Source: Saprospiraceae bacterium (GTDB lineage: Bacteria > Bacteroidota > Bacteroidia > Chitinophagales > Saprospiraceae). Taken from it: 64,000 nucleotides of DNA. This document shows positions 44,301 through 52,283 of this stretch, piece after piece. A model generated the notes under the pieces. That model saw only the letters and a program-made list of their open reading frames with translations, was not told the DNA's origin and did not search any database. The position numbers were made by a program, and so were the translations under genes. The stretch's first letter is position 1; each line of letters opens with the position of its first letter. The stretch spans positions 62,001 through 126,000 of the forward strand of contig JAEUUO010000038.1 in the NCBI GenBank assembly GCA_016787575.1. The letters are read 5' to 3'.

Positions 44301-45237
44301 TCAAATCATCAAATGTAAATTTGTTCCCATAAATTACAAATCCAAAAGGCAATTGATTGCCCCAGGTGGTTACTGTACTGTAATCCGGAATTTGGTCAAA
44401 GCCATTATTTTCAAGTCTTAAACTATTCAAAGGGGCCGCTCTTAAATCTGGAACCAGGCCAACAAATAAATTATCACTAAACCATGCGTGATTTAGTTTG
44501 GTCATATTGCTTAATGTGGCTGGTAGTTCGCCACTTAATAAATTTTGGTTTAAGTAAAATTCTGTGAGATTTACCAGATCACCCAATGCTGAGGGTACAA
44601 TTCCTTCCAATTTATTTTGATGTAAATCCAATATTGAAAGTTTGGTAAGCAATCTAAGGGAGACAGGAATGGTTCCAGATAATTCATTAAAACTTAAATT
44701 TAATAAAATCAGATTTAACAAATTACCCAAACTAGATGGAATTGGACCTTTAAAATTATTTTTTGCCAGTGCTAAAAATCTCAAAGAACCTAAATTTCCC
44801 AAAGCATCCGGTATCTCACCATTTAAGAGATTGTCTTCTAATGCCAGGTCTTCCAAGCTGGATAAATTTCCTAGGCTGGCAGGTAAATTTCCACTTAATT
44901 TATTTCCAAATAAATGCAATAACCTCAAGCCACTCAAGTTTCCAAAACTAAATGGAATTTGTCCATCTAAATTGTTATTAGGTAGATTAATTCCTTGAAC
45001 ACATCCCATGGCATTTAAACTAATACCATACCATTGCGTTATTGGCGTATTTAATGCCCAGGTATTACTCCAATTTGGGCCTCCTGCGGAATTGTAAAAT
45101 TCAACTAAAATTAATGAATCTGCTTGCCGATTGCATGCACAGTTTGCTTTGGAAATAGAAGCGTGTGTTCCTTGTTGAGAAGACATAGATACGCCCCATA
45201 AAGCAACTAACCAATAAAATAAACTTACTACCTGCAT
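41392..45237 (-). CDS. Leucine-rich-repeat adhesin with T9SS sorting domain
   Basis: A 1281-residue exported protein (signal near 1-20). Residues about 35-80 (CACNRQADSLILVEFYNSAG, GPNWSNTWALN, WYGISLNAMGCVQGINLPNN) are the cap that precedes LRRs. About nine plant-type repeats of 24 residues follow (such as LDGQIPFSFGNLSGLRLLHL and NLLNGEIPDALGNLGSLRFL). After these come domains of unknown type and SprB-like repeats (SGTYCLTVTDASGCTGSTCI, GGSPPYNYLWSTGSKSS). Residues 1205-1281 (YPNPVRSGQQFVLRNEAENG, IPAGVYFIKVLDTEN) are a type A T9SS sorting domain. A surface adhesion role is inferred. Confidence 0.85.
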   Translation of the reverse strand: MQVVSLFYWLVALWGVSMSSQQGTHASISKANCACNRQADSLILVEFYNSAGGPNWSNTWALNTPITQWYGISLNAMGCVQGINLPNNNLDGQIPFSFGNLSGLRLLHLFGNKLSGNLPASLGNLSSLEDLALEDNLLNGEIPDALGNLGSLRFLALAKNNFKGPIPSSLGNLLNLILLNLSFNELSGTIPVSLRLLTKLSILDLHQNKLEGIVPSALGDLVNLTEFYLNQNLLSGELPATLSNMTKLNHAWFSDNLFVGLVPDLRAAPLNSLRLENNGFDQIPDYSTVTTWGNQLPFGFVIYGNKFTFDDLIPLSKIHRRYYYSFKPQDPIELDSVIFVPSGNNYVINTGVDPGLSDNNFKWFKDTSIVYISNRNTYELLQVSENDEGYYSGRITNPLITDFELDIAPFRVLVYYPNLCDKPLASFSCKGAPEFCSTLGINSYCGSLTVKDTNAQVFICDSSGLTTNARWLSFIAPADSIVFEIFPMNCLGIDVNGKTFIGMQASIWETCGGDPVNIVACTSICHEEHFKIGANNFIIGNKYNLVLNGCMGDLCDYLIKVKVGKKNFELEEPGAISGDQSFCPDNQDHLFSIRRIPGASGYLWYINDTLYQTTVDSVVNIQNLKPAIYQLKVRAISICDTTNSSFLVFQITPALTLSDELIHKIKTDSAYSVSFKVNGGVPPYTVSKGRGKIDVSTSVFVSDTFLCRSGYDFEITDSRGCTASFSGVENCGCNSQAGAMPTDSIHICEGQNFTVKFIGSEVQDPADVGVYILFSNPINPKASILKTSTNGLFPFDPAKFKFEIQYYVSRVVGRALPNRDVNYNHPCLSFSNYQPVKFHARPLVSAGPDLSFCGFEGMVSSFGNYTSGTWKKVSGPGRINFENPLSDQTKVSVDSFGVFVIIREVSNGYCINKDEIKLSFTETLKPVIDGFYFVCSGQTTRLDAGPYAKFSWSTGDTSQLINITSSGTYCLTVTDASGCTGSTCIAVSNSTAPTPVLIGPDTVCTGDVRFLQLTQTYIAYKWNTNDSSSILPIDTGGTYCVTVTGTNGCLGTDCVFVGSRPRAYSVRFDTVCFGETFSLNGQFFDKPGIHDVIIDGGASNACDSVLRVHLDWRPQIIVKDTTIIKDDGTNSGAISVVINGGSPPYNYLWSTGSKSSIVTNLRTGNYSLIVTDSKNCKATFVFNVPRLTGVDQIFTKKQLFRLYPNPVRSGQQFVLRNEAENGKLLIKIYSLEGKMHYNTEWLPRHKQDLLEMNISIPAGVYFIKVLDTENNSEVQRIIIQN

Positions 45238-45464
45238 TTATTTATGACGAAAATACGCGTTTTCGAGATCAAGGCTTTTAATTCCTTAATAATTCCTTGT
45301 AACAGTAAATTTAATTAGAATATTCAACTCACGAGCCAAATTTTCTATTGAATACTTTCATAATGCAGCTTGGGATCTGCGGAAAAGTTTCGAAAAGCGG
45401 ATGTATGGGATATATAAATATATTAATTTATATGTATATAATTGTTTTTTAACAGCTTAAATTA

Positions 45465-46454
45465 CTAATCCCAAAAATTGACCTCAGGTTCTAATTTCAA
45501 TCCAAACTTTAGATAAACATCCTCTTGAATTTTTTGCGCCAAATTGAGAATGTCTTGACCGCTGGCATGTCCTAGATTAATTAAAACCAAAGCCTGTTTT
45601 TCATAGGATGCTGCATTGTTTAACTGTTTTCCCTTCCATCCACATTGTTCAATGAGCCATCCGGAAGACAATTTAACCATTCCCAGATCGTCTGGATAAG
45701 CTGGTATTGTTGGAAATTTCGATTTTATTACTTCAAATTGTTTCAAGGGAATGGAACTGTTTTTAAAAAAACTGCCGGCGTTTCCAATTATTTTAGGATC
45801 GGGTAATTTAGATTGTCGGATCGAAATCACAGCATTGCTTACATCAAGGATGCTAGGTTTTGAAATTCCGTTCTTGTCCAGGATTTCTTTGATGCTGCCG
45901 TATTCAAGTTTAGGAATTTGTTTTTTTGATAAGAGTAAATTAATTCCCGTTATAAAGAAACTGTTTTTTAAAGTTGTTTTAAATATGCTGCTTCGGTATG
46001 AAAACTGACATTCTGAATTGTTGAATTTTACCTTCAGTTTTTCAGGCAAATGATAACCCTCAACAGATTGTAAAACATTTTTTAATTCAACACCATAGGC
46101 ACCAATATTTTGAACCGGAGCAGCGCCAACGGTACCGGGAATTAAGCTCAGATTTTCAATTCCTGAAAACTTATGTGCAACTGTCCACATTACAAATTCA
46201 TGCCAGTTTTCACCAGAAGCCACATGAACAGTTACATCGTCTTCTGTTTCATTTACAATCTGAATGCCTTGTAGCTGATTTAAAAAAATTCTATCGTACA
46301 CCGATTTTAATAGAAGGACATTCGTTCCTCCACCTAAAATTCTATATGGCTGTGAAAAATCAGCATTCAACAAATCAGCTTCACTTTTAATTGGAAGCAA
46401 TTCATTGGCAAGTGCATCAATTCCAAAGCTATTGTATCTCTTTAATGAATGCAT
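45465..46454 (-). CDS. murB: UDP-N-acetylenolpyruvoylglucosamine reductase
   Basis: A 329-residue FAD enzyme that makes UDP-MurNAc in peptidoglycan synthesis. The FAD-binding RILGGGTNVLL, the motif IPGTVGAAPVQNIGAYGVE, the catalytic serine in GNAGSFFKNSSI and the final glutamate in LEPEVNFW are present, the type I pattern. It lies 20 bases after the ABC transporter gene and some 4 kb beyond ftsZ, in the same direction as the dcw cluster but separated from it by a PKD-protein gene and terminators. The 227-base gap downstream holds nothing recognisable. Confidence 0.94.
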   Translation of the reverse strand: MHSLKRYNSFGIDALANELLPIKSEADLLNADFSQPYRILGGGTNVLLLKSVYDRIFLNQLQGIQIVNETEDDVTVHVASGENWHEFVMWTVAHKFSGIENLSLIPGTVGAAPVQNIGAYGVELKNVLQSVEGYHLPEKLKVKFNNSECQFSYRSSIFKTTLKNSFFITGINLLLSKKQIPKLEYGSIKEILDKNGISKPSILDVSNAVISIRQSKLPDPKIIGNAGSFFKNSSIPLKQFEVIKSKFPTIPAYPDDLGMVKLSSGWLIEQCGWKGKQLNNAASYEKQALVLINLGHASGQDILNLAQKIQEDVYLKFGLKLEPEVNFWD

Positions 46455-46474
46455 GCCTAAATTTATACAAAGCT

Positions 46475-48262
46475 TTACACATCTGTGTTTTCCAATTGCA
46501 ATTCAACCAATGCCTTATAGGTTCCGTTTGGCTTTTGCAATAATTCTTCATGACTACCACTTTCCTGAATCTGTCCTTTTTTCAAAACGTAAATGCAATC
46601 AGCATCTTTAATTGTAGAAAGTCTGTGAGCAATTAATATAGACGTCCTTCCCTCCATTAATTTATCCAATGCATCCTGAACTAATTTTTCGCTTTCCGCA
46701 TCCAGGGAGGAAGTGGCCTCATCCAATATTAAAATAGATGGATTTCTTAGAATAGCACGTGCAATTGCAACCCGCTGCCTTTGTCCACCACTTAATTTAA
46801 TACCTCGTTCTCCAACAATGGTTTCAAATTTATCCGGAAATGAATTAATAAAATCCAATGAATTTGACTTTCTACAGGCTTCTAACAATTCTTCGTCCGT
46901 AGCAGTAGGTTTACCGTACAAAATATTCTCGCGTATTGTTCCACCAAATAGTAAAATTTCTTGCGGTACAATAGCCATATTTTTTCTATAGGCTGTTAAA
47001 TTGTAATGCGAAATTAATTTTCCATCCACTTTTATCTCGCCTGTATCTGCATTGTAGAATCTCATTAATAATTGGATTAAGGTTGATTTACCGGCACCGC
47101 TGGCGCCGACCAATGCAATCCGTTGGCCACTTTTTATTTTAAATTGAATATGCTTTAATACTTCAAAATCCGATCTTCCAGGATACGAAAAGCAAACATT
47201 TTCAAATGACACATCTCCCTTAAATCTTATTTCTTCTACATTCTGATGGTCATTAACATCTATCTCCTGTTGACGGTCCAAAATATCCTGAATGCGTTCT
47301 GTAGCGCCAATGGAACCTGCTAAAGCAGTATATAAATTGCCCAATCCAGCAATTGCGCCTCCTATAATTCCTGTATAAATTATAAATGAAAATAAATCCC
47401 CTACAGGCATAGTCCCTTTTTCAACCATCATGGCTCCTTCCCATAGAATAAAAAACAAGCCCCCAAATAAAACTGTTATAATAAAAATAAAAAACAAGCC
47501 CCGCATGCGAGCATAATTCATTGAAATGGCAATCATTTCAGAAATAGAGTTTGAAAATCTTTTGATTTCAAAATATTCATTTGTAAAAGCCTTAACTGTT
47601 TGAAAAGATTGAAAACTTTCCTCAACAATTATATTTGTATTCGCCAAACTATCTTGTCTTTTTCTAGAAAGTCCTCTAATGTATCTTCCAAAAAGGATGC
47701 TTGCAATAACGATTACAGGAAAACTCAATAACATAATCAGAGCCAATTTTGGGCTCATCCATGCGAGTATAAAAATTCCACTTATTAAGATTACCAATTG
47801 ACGAATAAATTCCGCCAATGTTATAGAAAATGCGGCTTGCAGTTGTTCCACATCTGCTGTAAGTCTGCTGGTTAATTCACCAACGCGGTGCGATTCAAAA
47901 TAGCTAAGATCCTGGCAAATCAGTTTTTCATACAATGCAGATCGTACATCGGCAATTCCTTTTTCACTAACTACTGCAAAACAGGTTGTCCTGAAATAAG
48001 AAAGTATTCCTTGTATTATTAATATTATCAGAAAAATGAGTCCAAATTGATTTACTTTAATATTCCAGGTTCCTTTTCCTATGGCAGTATTTGCCATTTC
48101 GCCAGCCGCAGCCGGAAATATCATAAACATGGAACTACTTATCACCAGACACAGCATTCCAACAATAAAATACCAGCGATAGGGCTGAATAAACCTTAAA
48201 ATACGGTATGATTTTAAGAAACCTTCTTTTGTGATTTTTGGTCTGGTTGACATAACAAGCAA
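46475..48262 (-). CDS. MsbA-like ABC exporter (fused membrane and ATPase domains)
   Basis: A 595-residue half-transporter that works as a homodimer or with a partner. Six transmembrane helices (about 33-330) precede the ATPase, which has Walker A GASGAGKS, the signature LSGGQRQRVAIARAI, Walker B SILILDEATSSLD and the switch histidine in IAHRLS. The family includes lipid A flippases and multidrug exporters; the sequence does not choose between them. Its location between a T9SS gene and murB suggests an envelope substrate. ATG 48262 or the in-frame ATG 9 bases on may start it. Confidence 0.88.
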   Translation of the reverse strand: MLVMSTRPKITKEGFLKSYRILRFIQPYRWYFIVGMLCLVISSSMFMIFPAAAGEMANTAIGKGTWNIKVNQFGLIFLIILIIQGILSYFRTTCFAVVSEKGIADVRSALYEKLICQDLSYFESHRVGELTSRLTADVEQLQAAFSITLAEFIRQLVILISGIFILAWMSPKLALIMLLSFPVIVIASILFGRYIRGLSRKRQDSLANTNIIVEESFQSFQTVKAFTNEYFEIKRFSNSISEMIAISMNYARMRGLFFIFIITVLFGGLFFILWEGAMMVEKGTMPVGDLFSFIIYTGIIGGAIAGLGNLYTALAGSIGATERIQDILDRQQEIDVNDHQNVEEIRFKGDVSFENVCFSYPGRSDFEVLKHIQFKIKSGQRIALVGASGAGKSTLIQLLMRFYNADTGEIKVDGKLISHYNLTAYRKNMAIVPQEILLFGGTIRENILYGKPTATDEELLEACRKSNSLDFINSFPDKFETIVGERGIKLSGGQRQRVAIARAILRNPSILILDEATSSLDAESEKLVQDALDKLMEGRTSILIAHRLSTIKDADCIYVLKKGQIQESGSHEELLQKPNGTYKALVELQLENTDV

Positions 48263-48435
48263 CTAACAGTCAATTGATCAAAGTGTTTAGTCAATTTGCC
48301 TTTCTCTGGAACCCTGATTCAAAATTCCCAGCTTGCTTAAGGGTCTAAACTTCCACAATACCATTTATTTGATTGCTGTTGAATAAATCCTATATTTAAA
48401 TATTGTATCAGTCTACGAATTAAATTTGATAAAAC

Positions 48436-48462
48436 AAAAAGAGCCACATCTCAGGTGGCTCT
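48436..48462 (-). terminator. Terminator of the PKD-protein gene
   Basis: Stem AGAGCCAC/GTGGCTCT, loop ATCTCAG; followed by TTTTT on the minus strand. It lies 26 bases after the stop at 48488. Confidence 0.8.
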
Positions 48463-48487
48463 TAGAATTAATCTATTTATTTAAACT

Positions 48488-50620
48488 CTAAATTTTCTCA
48501 AACTTATAACGAGAAACAATTTTATTGTTGTAATAAAGATAAACAACATAAGTTCCTGCTCTTAAGTCTTTAACAAGCATGGGTATTTTATTATCTCCGA
48601 CTTCAAGTGCAGCACCTGTTTTTAAAAGATTGTTGTTGTTTAAATCTGCGATCACCAAAGTTGCTGGTGCCTTAACATTGCTTTTTACAGAAACCATGAT
48701 ATCTTCTACAGCAGGATTTGGACTAACATCGTAAATTACAATCAATGCATTACCCGGAGTGCTGATACGCGTACCGACTTTAATGAGTTTTGTCAAAGTA
48801 CATACTTCACCATTAATTGAAACTTTAAGTGTAATGGTATATTCACCAATTTTACCAAATGTATGAACTGGAGTCAACTCAGTTGAATTTGATCCATCTC
48901 CAAAATCCCAATAAACTCTGTCAGGGCGTGAATTATTAAAATCTGCTTGAAATTTTACAGTTAAATTATTTACAGAAAATTTAAAATCCACTTTACAAGG
49001 ATTGGGATCTACTCTTGAACCAACTTTTACAAGCTTTGTGATTTGGCAAACATTTCCATTGATTGACACGTATAGAGTAACTTTATATTCACCTGCATTT
49101 TTATAAGTATGACTGGTATTCAAATCTGATGAAAAACTGCCATCTCCAAAATCCCAGGAGATTTTATCTGCTTTTGAACCTTTTAAATCCGCTTGAAATT
49201 TTGCTGATAGATTGTCAGTTGCAAAATTAAAATCAATCGAACATGGATTTGGATTTACACGTGTTCCAACTTTTACAACTTTTGTAATTTGGCATACTAC
49301 TCCATTAATTGAAACAGACAAGGTGACTTTGTATTCACCAGCATCCTTATATGTATGGCTGGTATTTAAATCTGAAGAAAAACTACCGTCTCCAAAATCC
49401 CAGGAGATTTTATCTGCTTTTGAACCTTTTAGATCTGCTTGAAATTTTGCTGATAGATTGTCAGTTGCAAAATTAAAATCAATTGCACATGGATTTGGAT
49501 TCACGCGAGTTCCAACTTTAACAACTTTTGTGATTTGACATACCACTCCATTTATGGATGCATACAACGTTACTTTATATTCTCCTTCTTTTCCATAGGT
49601 ATGAGATGCAATCAGGTCTGAAGAATTGCTACCATCTCCAAAATCCCAAGAGATCTTATCAGCAGTTGCACCTTTTAAATCAGCTTGAAATTTTGCAGTA
49701 AGATTGTCAGTTGAAAAACTAAAATCAATATTGCATGGATTGGGTGGGTTAACAAGTCCATTTACATGAATCCATGTATTTAAAATCACCGTGCAAAACT
49801 CACCTTTGATAGTGGTTGTAACAAGGTATTTGCCTTCTTTGCTGTAAACATGCTTTACATCAACGCCAGATTCACTGGTACCGTCACCAAAATCCCAATT
49901 AATTTCAGTGGCTTTAAAATCAAAACCAGCATTAAAAATAAATGCATTTGGCGAAGAAGCTGATGGGTTTGGAATACTTGAAATATTGACTTTCCCACAA
50001 CAGTTATTTGTCCAATTGGTCGAAGGATTTGGTGGAACTGGAAATTTGACTTCGACTTTCAGACTTATTCTTGATTTGCAAGTTGGAGTAGCTATTACAA
50101 GTACAACTTCGTATGTTCCCGGACGAACGAATTGATGCTTTATATCTGCACCTTCTCCACTCTGTCCATCTCCAAAATCCCAATAGTAGTTCGCATCGCT
50201 GTATAAAGTGGTAACATGAAATTCAGTCCAGCCATCCTGATATACAGAAAAGACAAATTTGCCATCACATGGGTTAGCTCCAGGAGTATTTTTTGCACAG
50301 ATTACAAAATCAAACCGCTCTTCACCTGCTTTTGCAACTGCTTTTTGAATAAGTGCCTGAGCCTGACAAGGGTCTGAAACCTGAATCTGGTAAACCTGAA
50401 GTCGATTTTGATTTAATTCGAATTTATACTCATAATTGCCATTTGGATCTGTAGTTAATTTTACTGCAACACCGGTTGCATCAATTATCAATACTGGCCA
50501 ATCAGCAACCACCTCTTTGTTGGTATTAAAAACAGTCCCCACAATTTTATAAACCTGAGACTGGCTAAATAAGGTAAAAGATGAAATAAATACTAAAACT
50601 AAGGTCTTTAAGTGCTTCAT
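48488..50620 (-). CDS. PKD-repeat T9SS-sorted surface protein
   Basis: A 710-residue exported protein (signal 1-20). After a domain with VGTVFNTNKEVVADWPV come about six PKD domains, each with the block WDFGDGS and a following HTY. Four of them (residues about 295-615) are near-identical 82-residue units (for example NPCAIDFNFATDNLSAKFQA, DKISWDFGDGSFSSDLNTSH) and repeat at the DNA level with a 246-base period. A type A T9SS sorting domain (about 630-710, YDVSPNPAVEDIMVSVKSN) ends the protein. It is most likely a surface adhesion or stalk protein. It lies between ftsZ and the ABC transporter with its own terminator. Confidence 0.85.
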   Translation of the reverse strand: MKHLKTLVLVFISSFTLFSQSQVYKIVGTVFNTNKEVVADWPVLIIDATGVAVKLTTDPNGNYEYKFELNQNRLQVYQIQVSDPCQAQALIQKAVAKAGEERFDFVICAKNTPGANPCDGKFVFSVYQDGWTEFHVTTLYSDANYYWDFGDGQSGEGADIKHQFVRPGTYEVVLVIATPTCKSRISLKVEVKFPVPPNPSTNWTNNCCGKVNISSIPNPSASSPNAFIFNAGFDFKATEINWDFGDGTSESGVDVKHVYSKEGKYLVTTTIKGEFCTVILNTWIHVNGLVNPPNPCNIDFSFSTDNLTAKFQADLKGATADKISWDFGDGSNSSDLIASHTYGKEGEYKVTLYASINGVVCQITKVVKVGTRVNPNPCAIDFNFATDNLSAKFQADLKGSKADKISWDFGDGSFSSDLNTSHTYKDAGEYKVTLSVSINGVVCQITKVVKVGTRVNPNPCSIDFNFATDNLSAKFQADLKGSKADKISWDFGDGSFSSDLNTSHTYKNAGEYKVTLYVSINGNVCQITKLVKVGSRVDPNPCKVDFKFSVNNLTVKFQADFNNSRPDRVYWDFGDGSNSTELTPVHTFGKIGEYTITLKVSINGEVCTLTKLIKVGTRISTPGNALIVIYDVSPNPAVEDIMVSVKSNVKAPATLVIADLNNNNLLKTGAALEVGDNKIPMLVKDLRAGTYVVYLYYNNKIVSRYKFEKI

Positions 50621-50716
50621 AAATGAAATTTTAATTGAAATAATGATGTCACTATAGATTACGAAGGTAGCTAAAAAAGGTTGCTTTTGAGCACTTTGAA
50701 TTTTAGAATTTAAACT

Positions 50717-50746
50717 AAAAAAAAGGTCCGGACTAGCATCCGGACC
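50717..50746 (-). terminator. Terminator of the dcw operon after ftsZ
   Basis: Perfect 8-bp GC-rich stem GGTCCGGA/TCCGGACC, loop CTAGCA, followed on the minus strand by eight T. It lies 43 bases after the ftsZ stop. Confidence 0.9.
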
Positions 50747-50789
50747 AATAAACCAATCTCATGAAAAGGTATGAAAAGACGAAGCATCT

Positions 50790-52181
50790 TTAATCGACAT
50801 TATCGTGAAGGAATGAATTTTCCTCCCGGATTTCCGGTTTATTGTCCTCATCCATGACCATTCGAATTCTGGAAGTGTTGAGTTCTGAGGAATGATTCAA
50901 ATTATCCAATCGTACGTTCCTTCGTTCGTAGGCTGGAATATTTTCAGCTTCAGACAAATTTTTAAAATCTGTAAGAGCCGGCCTCTGGTTATTGTAACCA
51001 GGGTTTCTTATGTTTAGTATTGGATTAACAGGTTCTTCCTTCTTTTTAAAATGATTGAAGGAATTTGCACCCATATCAAATAAAGAGGGGGATGCAGCTT
51101 TTTTAGTTTGGGCCTCATTTTGGTCTTCAAAATCAAAAACACGAGCATTTGCGCTCGCTTCAAATGAATCTATGTGAGCTTGTTCATCCTGATCCAAATC
51201 AATTTTCTGTGAATTGGCTTGAGAATTCCGGTCTTTATATCCGGATCCAAAACCCGTTGCAATCAATGTAATGCTAATTTGGTCATTCAAACTATCATCT
51301 ACACAGGAACCCCATATTAAATCGGTTTCATATCCAGCTTCCTGTTGAATGTATTCTGTGATTTCACCGACTTCATCCATTGTTATTTCTGGATTTCTGC
51401 CTGTTGTAATATTCAGTAAAATATGTTTTGCACCTCGAATGTCATTATCTTCCAAAAGGGGCGAATTCAAAGCACTTTCCACTACTTTACGTGCTCTATC
51501 CTCACCACCTGCTACTGCAGAACCCATGATCGCAACGCCACTGTCTTTCATAACAAAATTGACATCTTCAAAATCGACGTTTATGTATCCTGGGACTGTT
51601 ATGATTTCTGCAATCCCTTTTGCAGCTATTGCAAGAACATTGTCAGCATGGCTGAATGCACTGGACATCGGTAAATTACCATACATCTCGCGCAGTTTAT
51701 TATTAGAAACTACGATCAATGCATCTACGTTTTGCTTTAATTGTTCTAGACCATCGTGCGCCAGACGGCCTCTTCTTGGGCCTTCAAATAAAAAAGGCAA
51801 TGTGATGATTCCAACCGTTAAAATGCCCAATTCACGGGCAATTTTTGATAAAATGGGTGCAGCGCCTGTTCCGGTACCACCCCCCATTCCAGCGGTTATA
51901 AACAACATTTTTGTATCTCCTTGTAAAAAGGCCTTCAGATCTTCTACTGATTCCAGACAAGCTTGTTTGCCGACTTCCGGATTGTTTCCAGCACCACGGC
52001 CTACCGTTAGCAAAGGGCCTAATTGGATTTTTACAGGTACCGGACTGATATCCAGAGATTGCTGGTCAGTATTGCAAATTGCAAAATCGACCCCACGGAT
52101 ACCCTGACTGTACATATGCGTAACGGCATTTGTTCCTCCACCTCCTACTCCGATGACCTTGATGATAGAACCGATACTCAT
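50790..52181 (-). CDS. ftsZ: Cell division GTPase FtsZ
   Basis: A 463-residue tubulin homologue that forms the division ring. The nucleotide loop GVGGGGTNAV (11-20), the tubulin signature GGGTGTG (100-106) and the T7 loop NVDFED (201-206) are intact. A long linker (about 320-410) precedes IPAYERRNVRL (415-425), the conserved tail for FtsA and other partners; 38 more residues follow, so the tail is not at the very end. The gene is the last of the dcw run, 102 bases after ftsA. Confidence 0.97.
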   Translation of the reverse strand: MSIGSIIKVIGVGGGGTNAVTHMYSQGIRGVDFAICNTDQQSLDISPVPVKIQLGPLLTVGRGAGNNPEVGKQACLESVEDLKAFLQGDTKMLFITAGMGGGTGTGAAPILSKIARELGILTVGIITLPFLFEGPRRGRLAHDGLEQLKQNVDALIVVSNNKLREMYGNLPMSSAFSHADNVLAIAAKGIAEIITVPGYINVDFEDVNFVMKDSGVAIMGSAVAGGEDRARKVVESALNSPLLEDNDIRGAKHILLNITTGRNPEITMDEVGEITEYIQQEAGYETDLIWGSCVDDSLNDQISITLIATGFGSGYKDRNSQANSQKIDLDQDEQAHIDSFEASANARVFDFEDQNEAQTKKAASPSLFDMGANSFNHFKKKEEPVNPILNIRNPGYNNQRPALTDFKNLSEAENIPAYERRNVRLDNLNHSSELNTSRIRMVMDEDNKPEIREENSFLHDNVD

Positions 52182-52283
52182 ATTATATTTTTCAATATCT
52201 GTTTGTGGTGTAAAGATATATAATTACATATTAAAAATAAAAATAAATTATAGTTTTTTTTTATATATAATTTAAAACGATAA

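Noticed and set aside
51349..52107. A 252-codon plus-strand frame opposite ftsZ
   Set aside because: It is the exact antisense of highly conserved FtsZ coding sequence; serine/proline-rich shadow frames of this kind are common.
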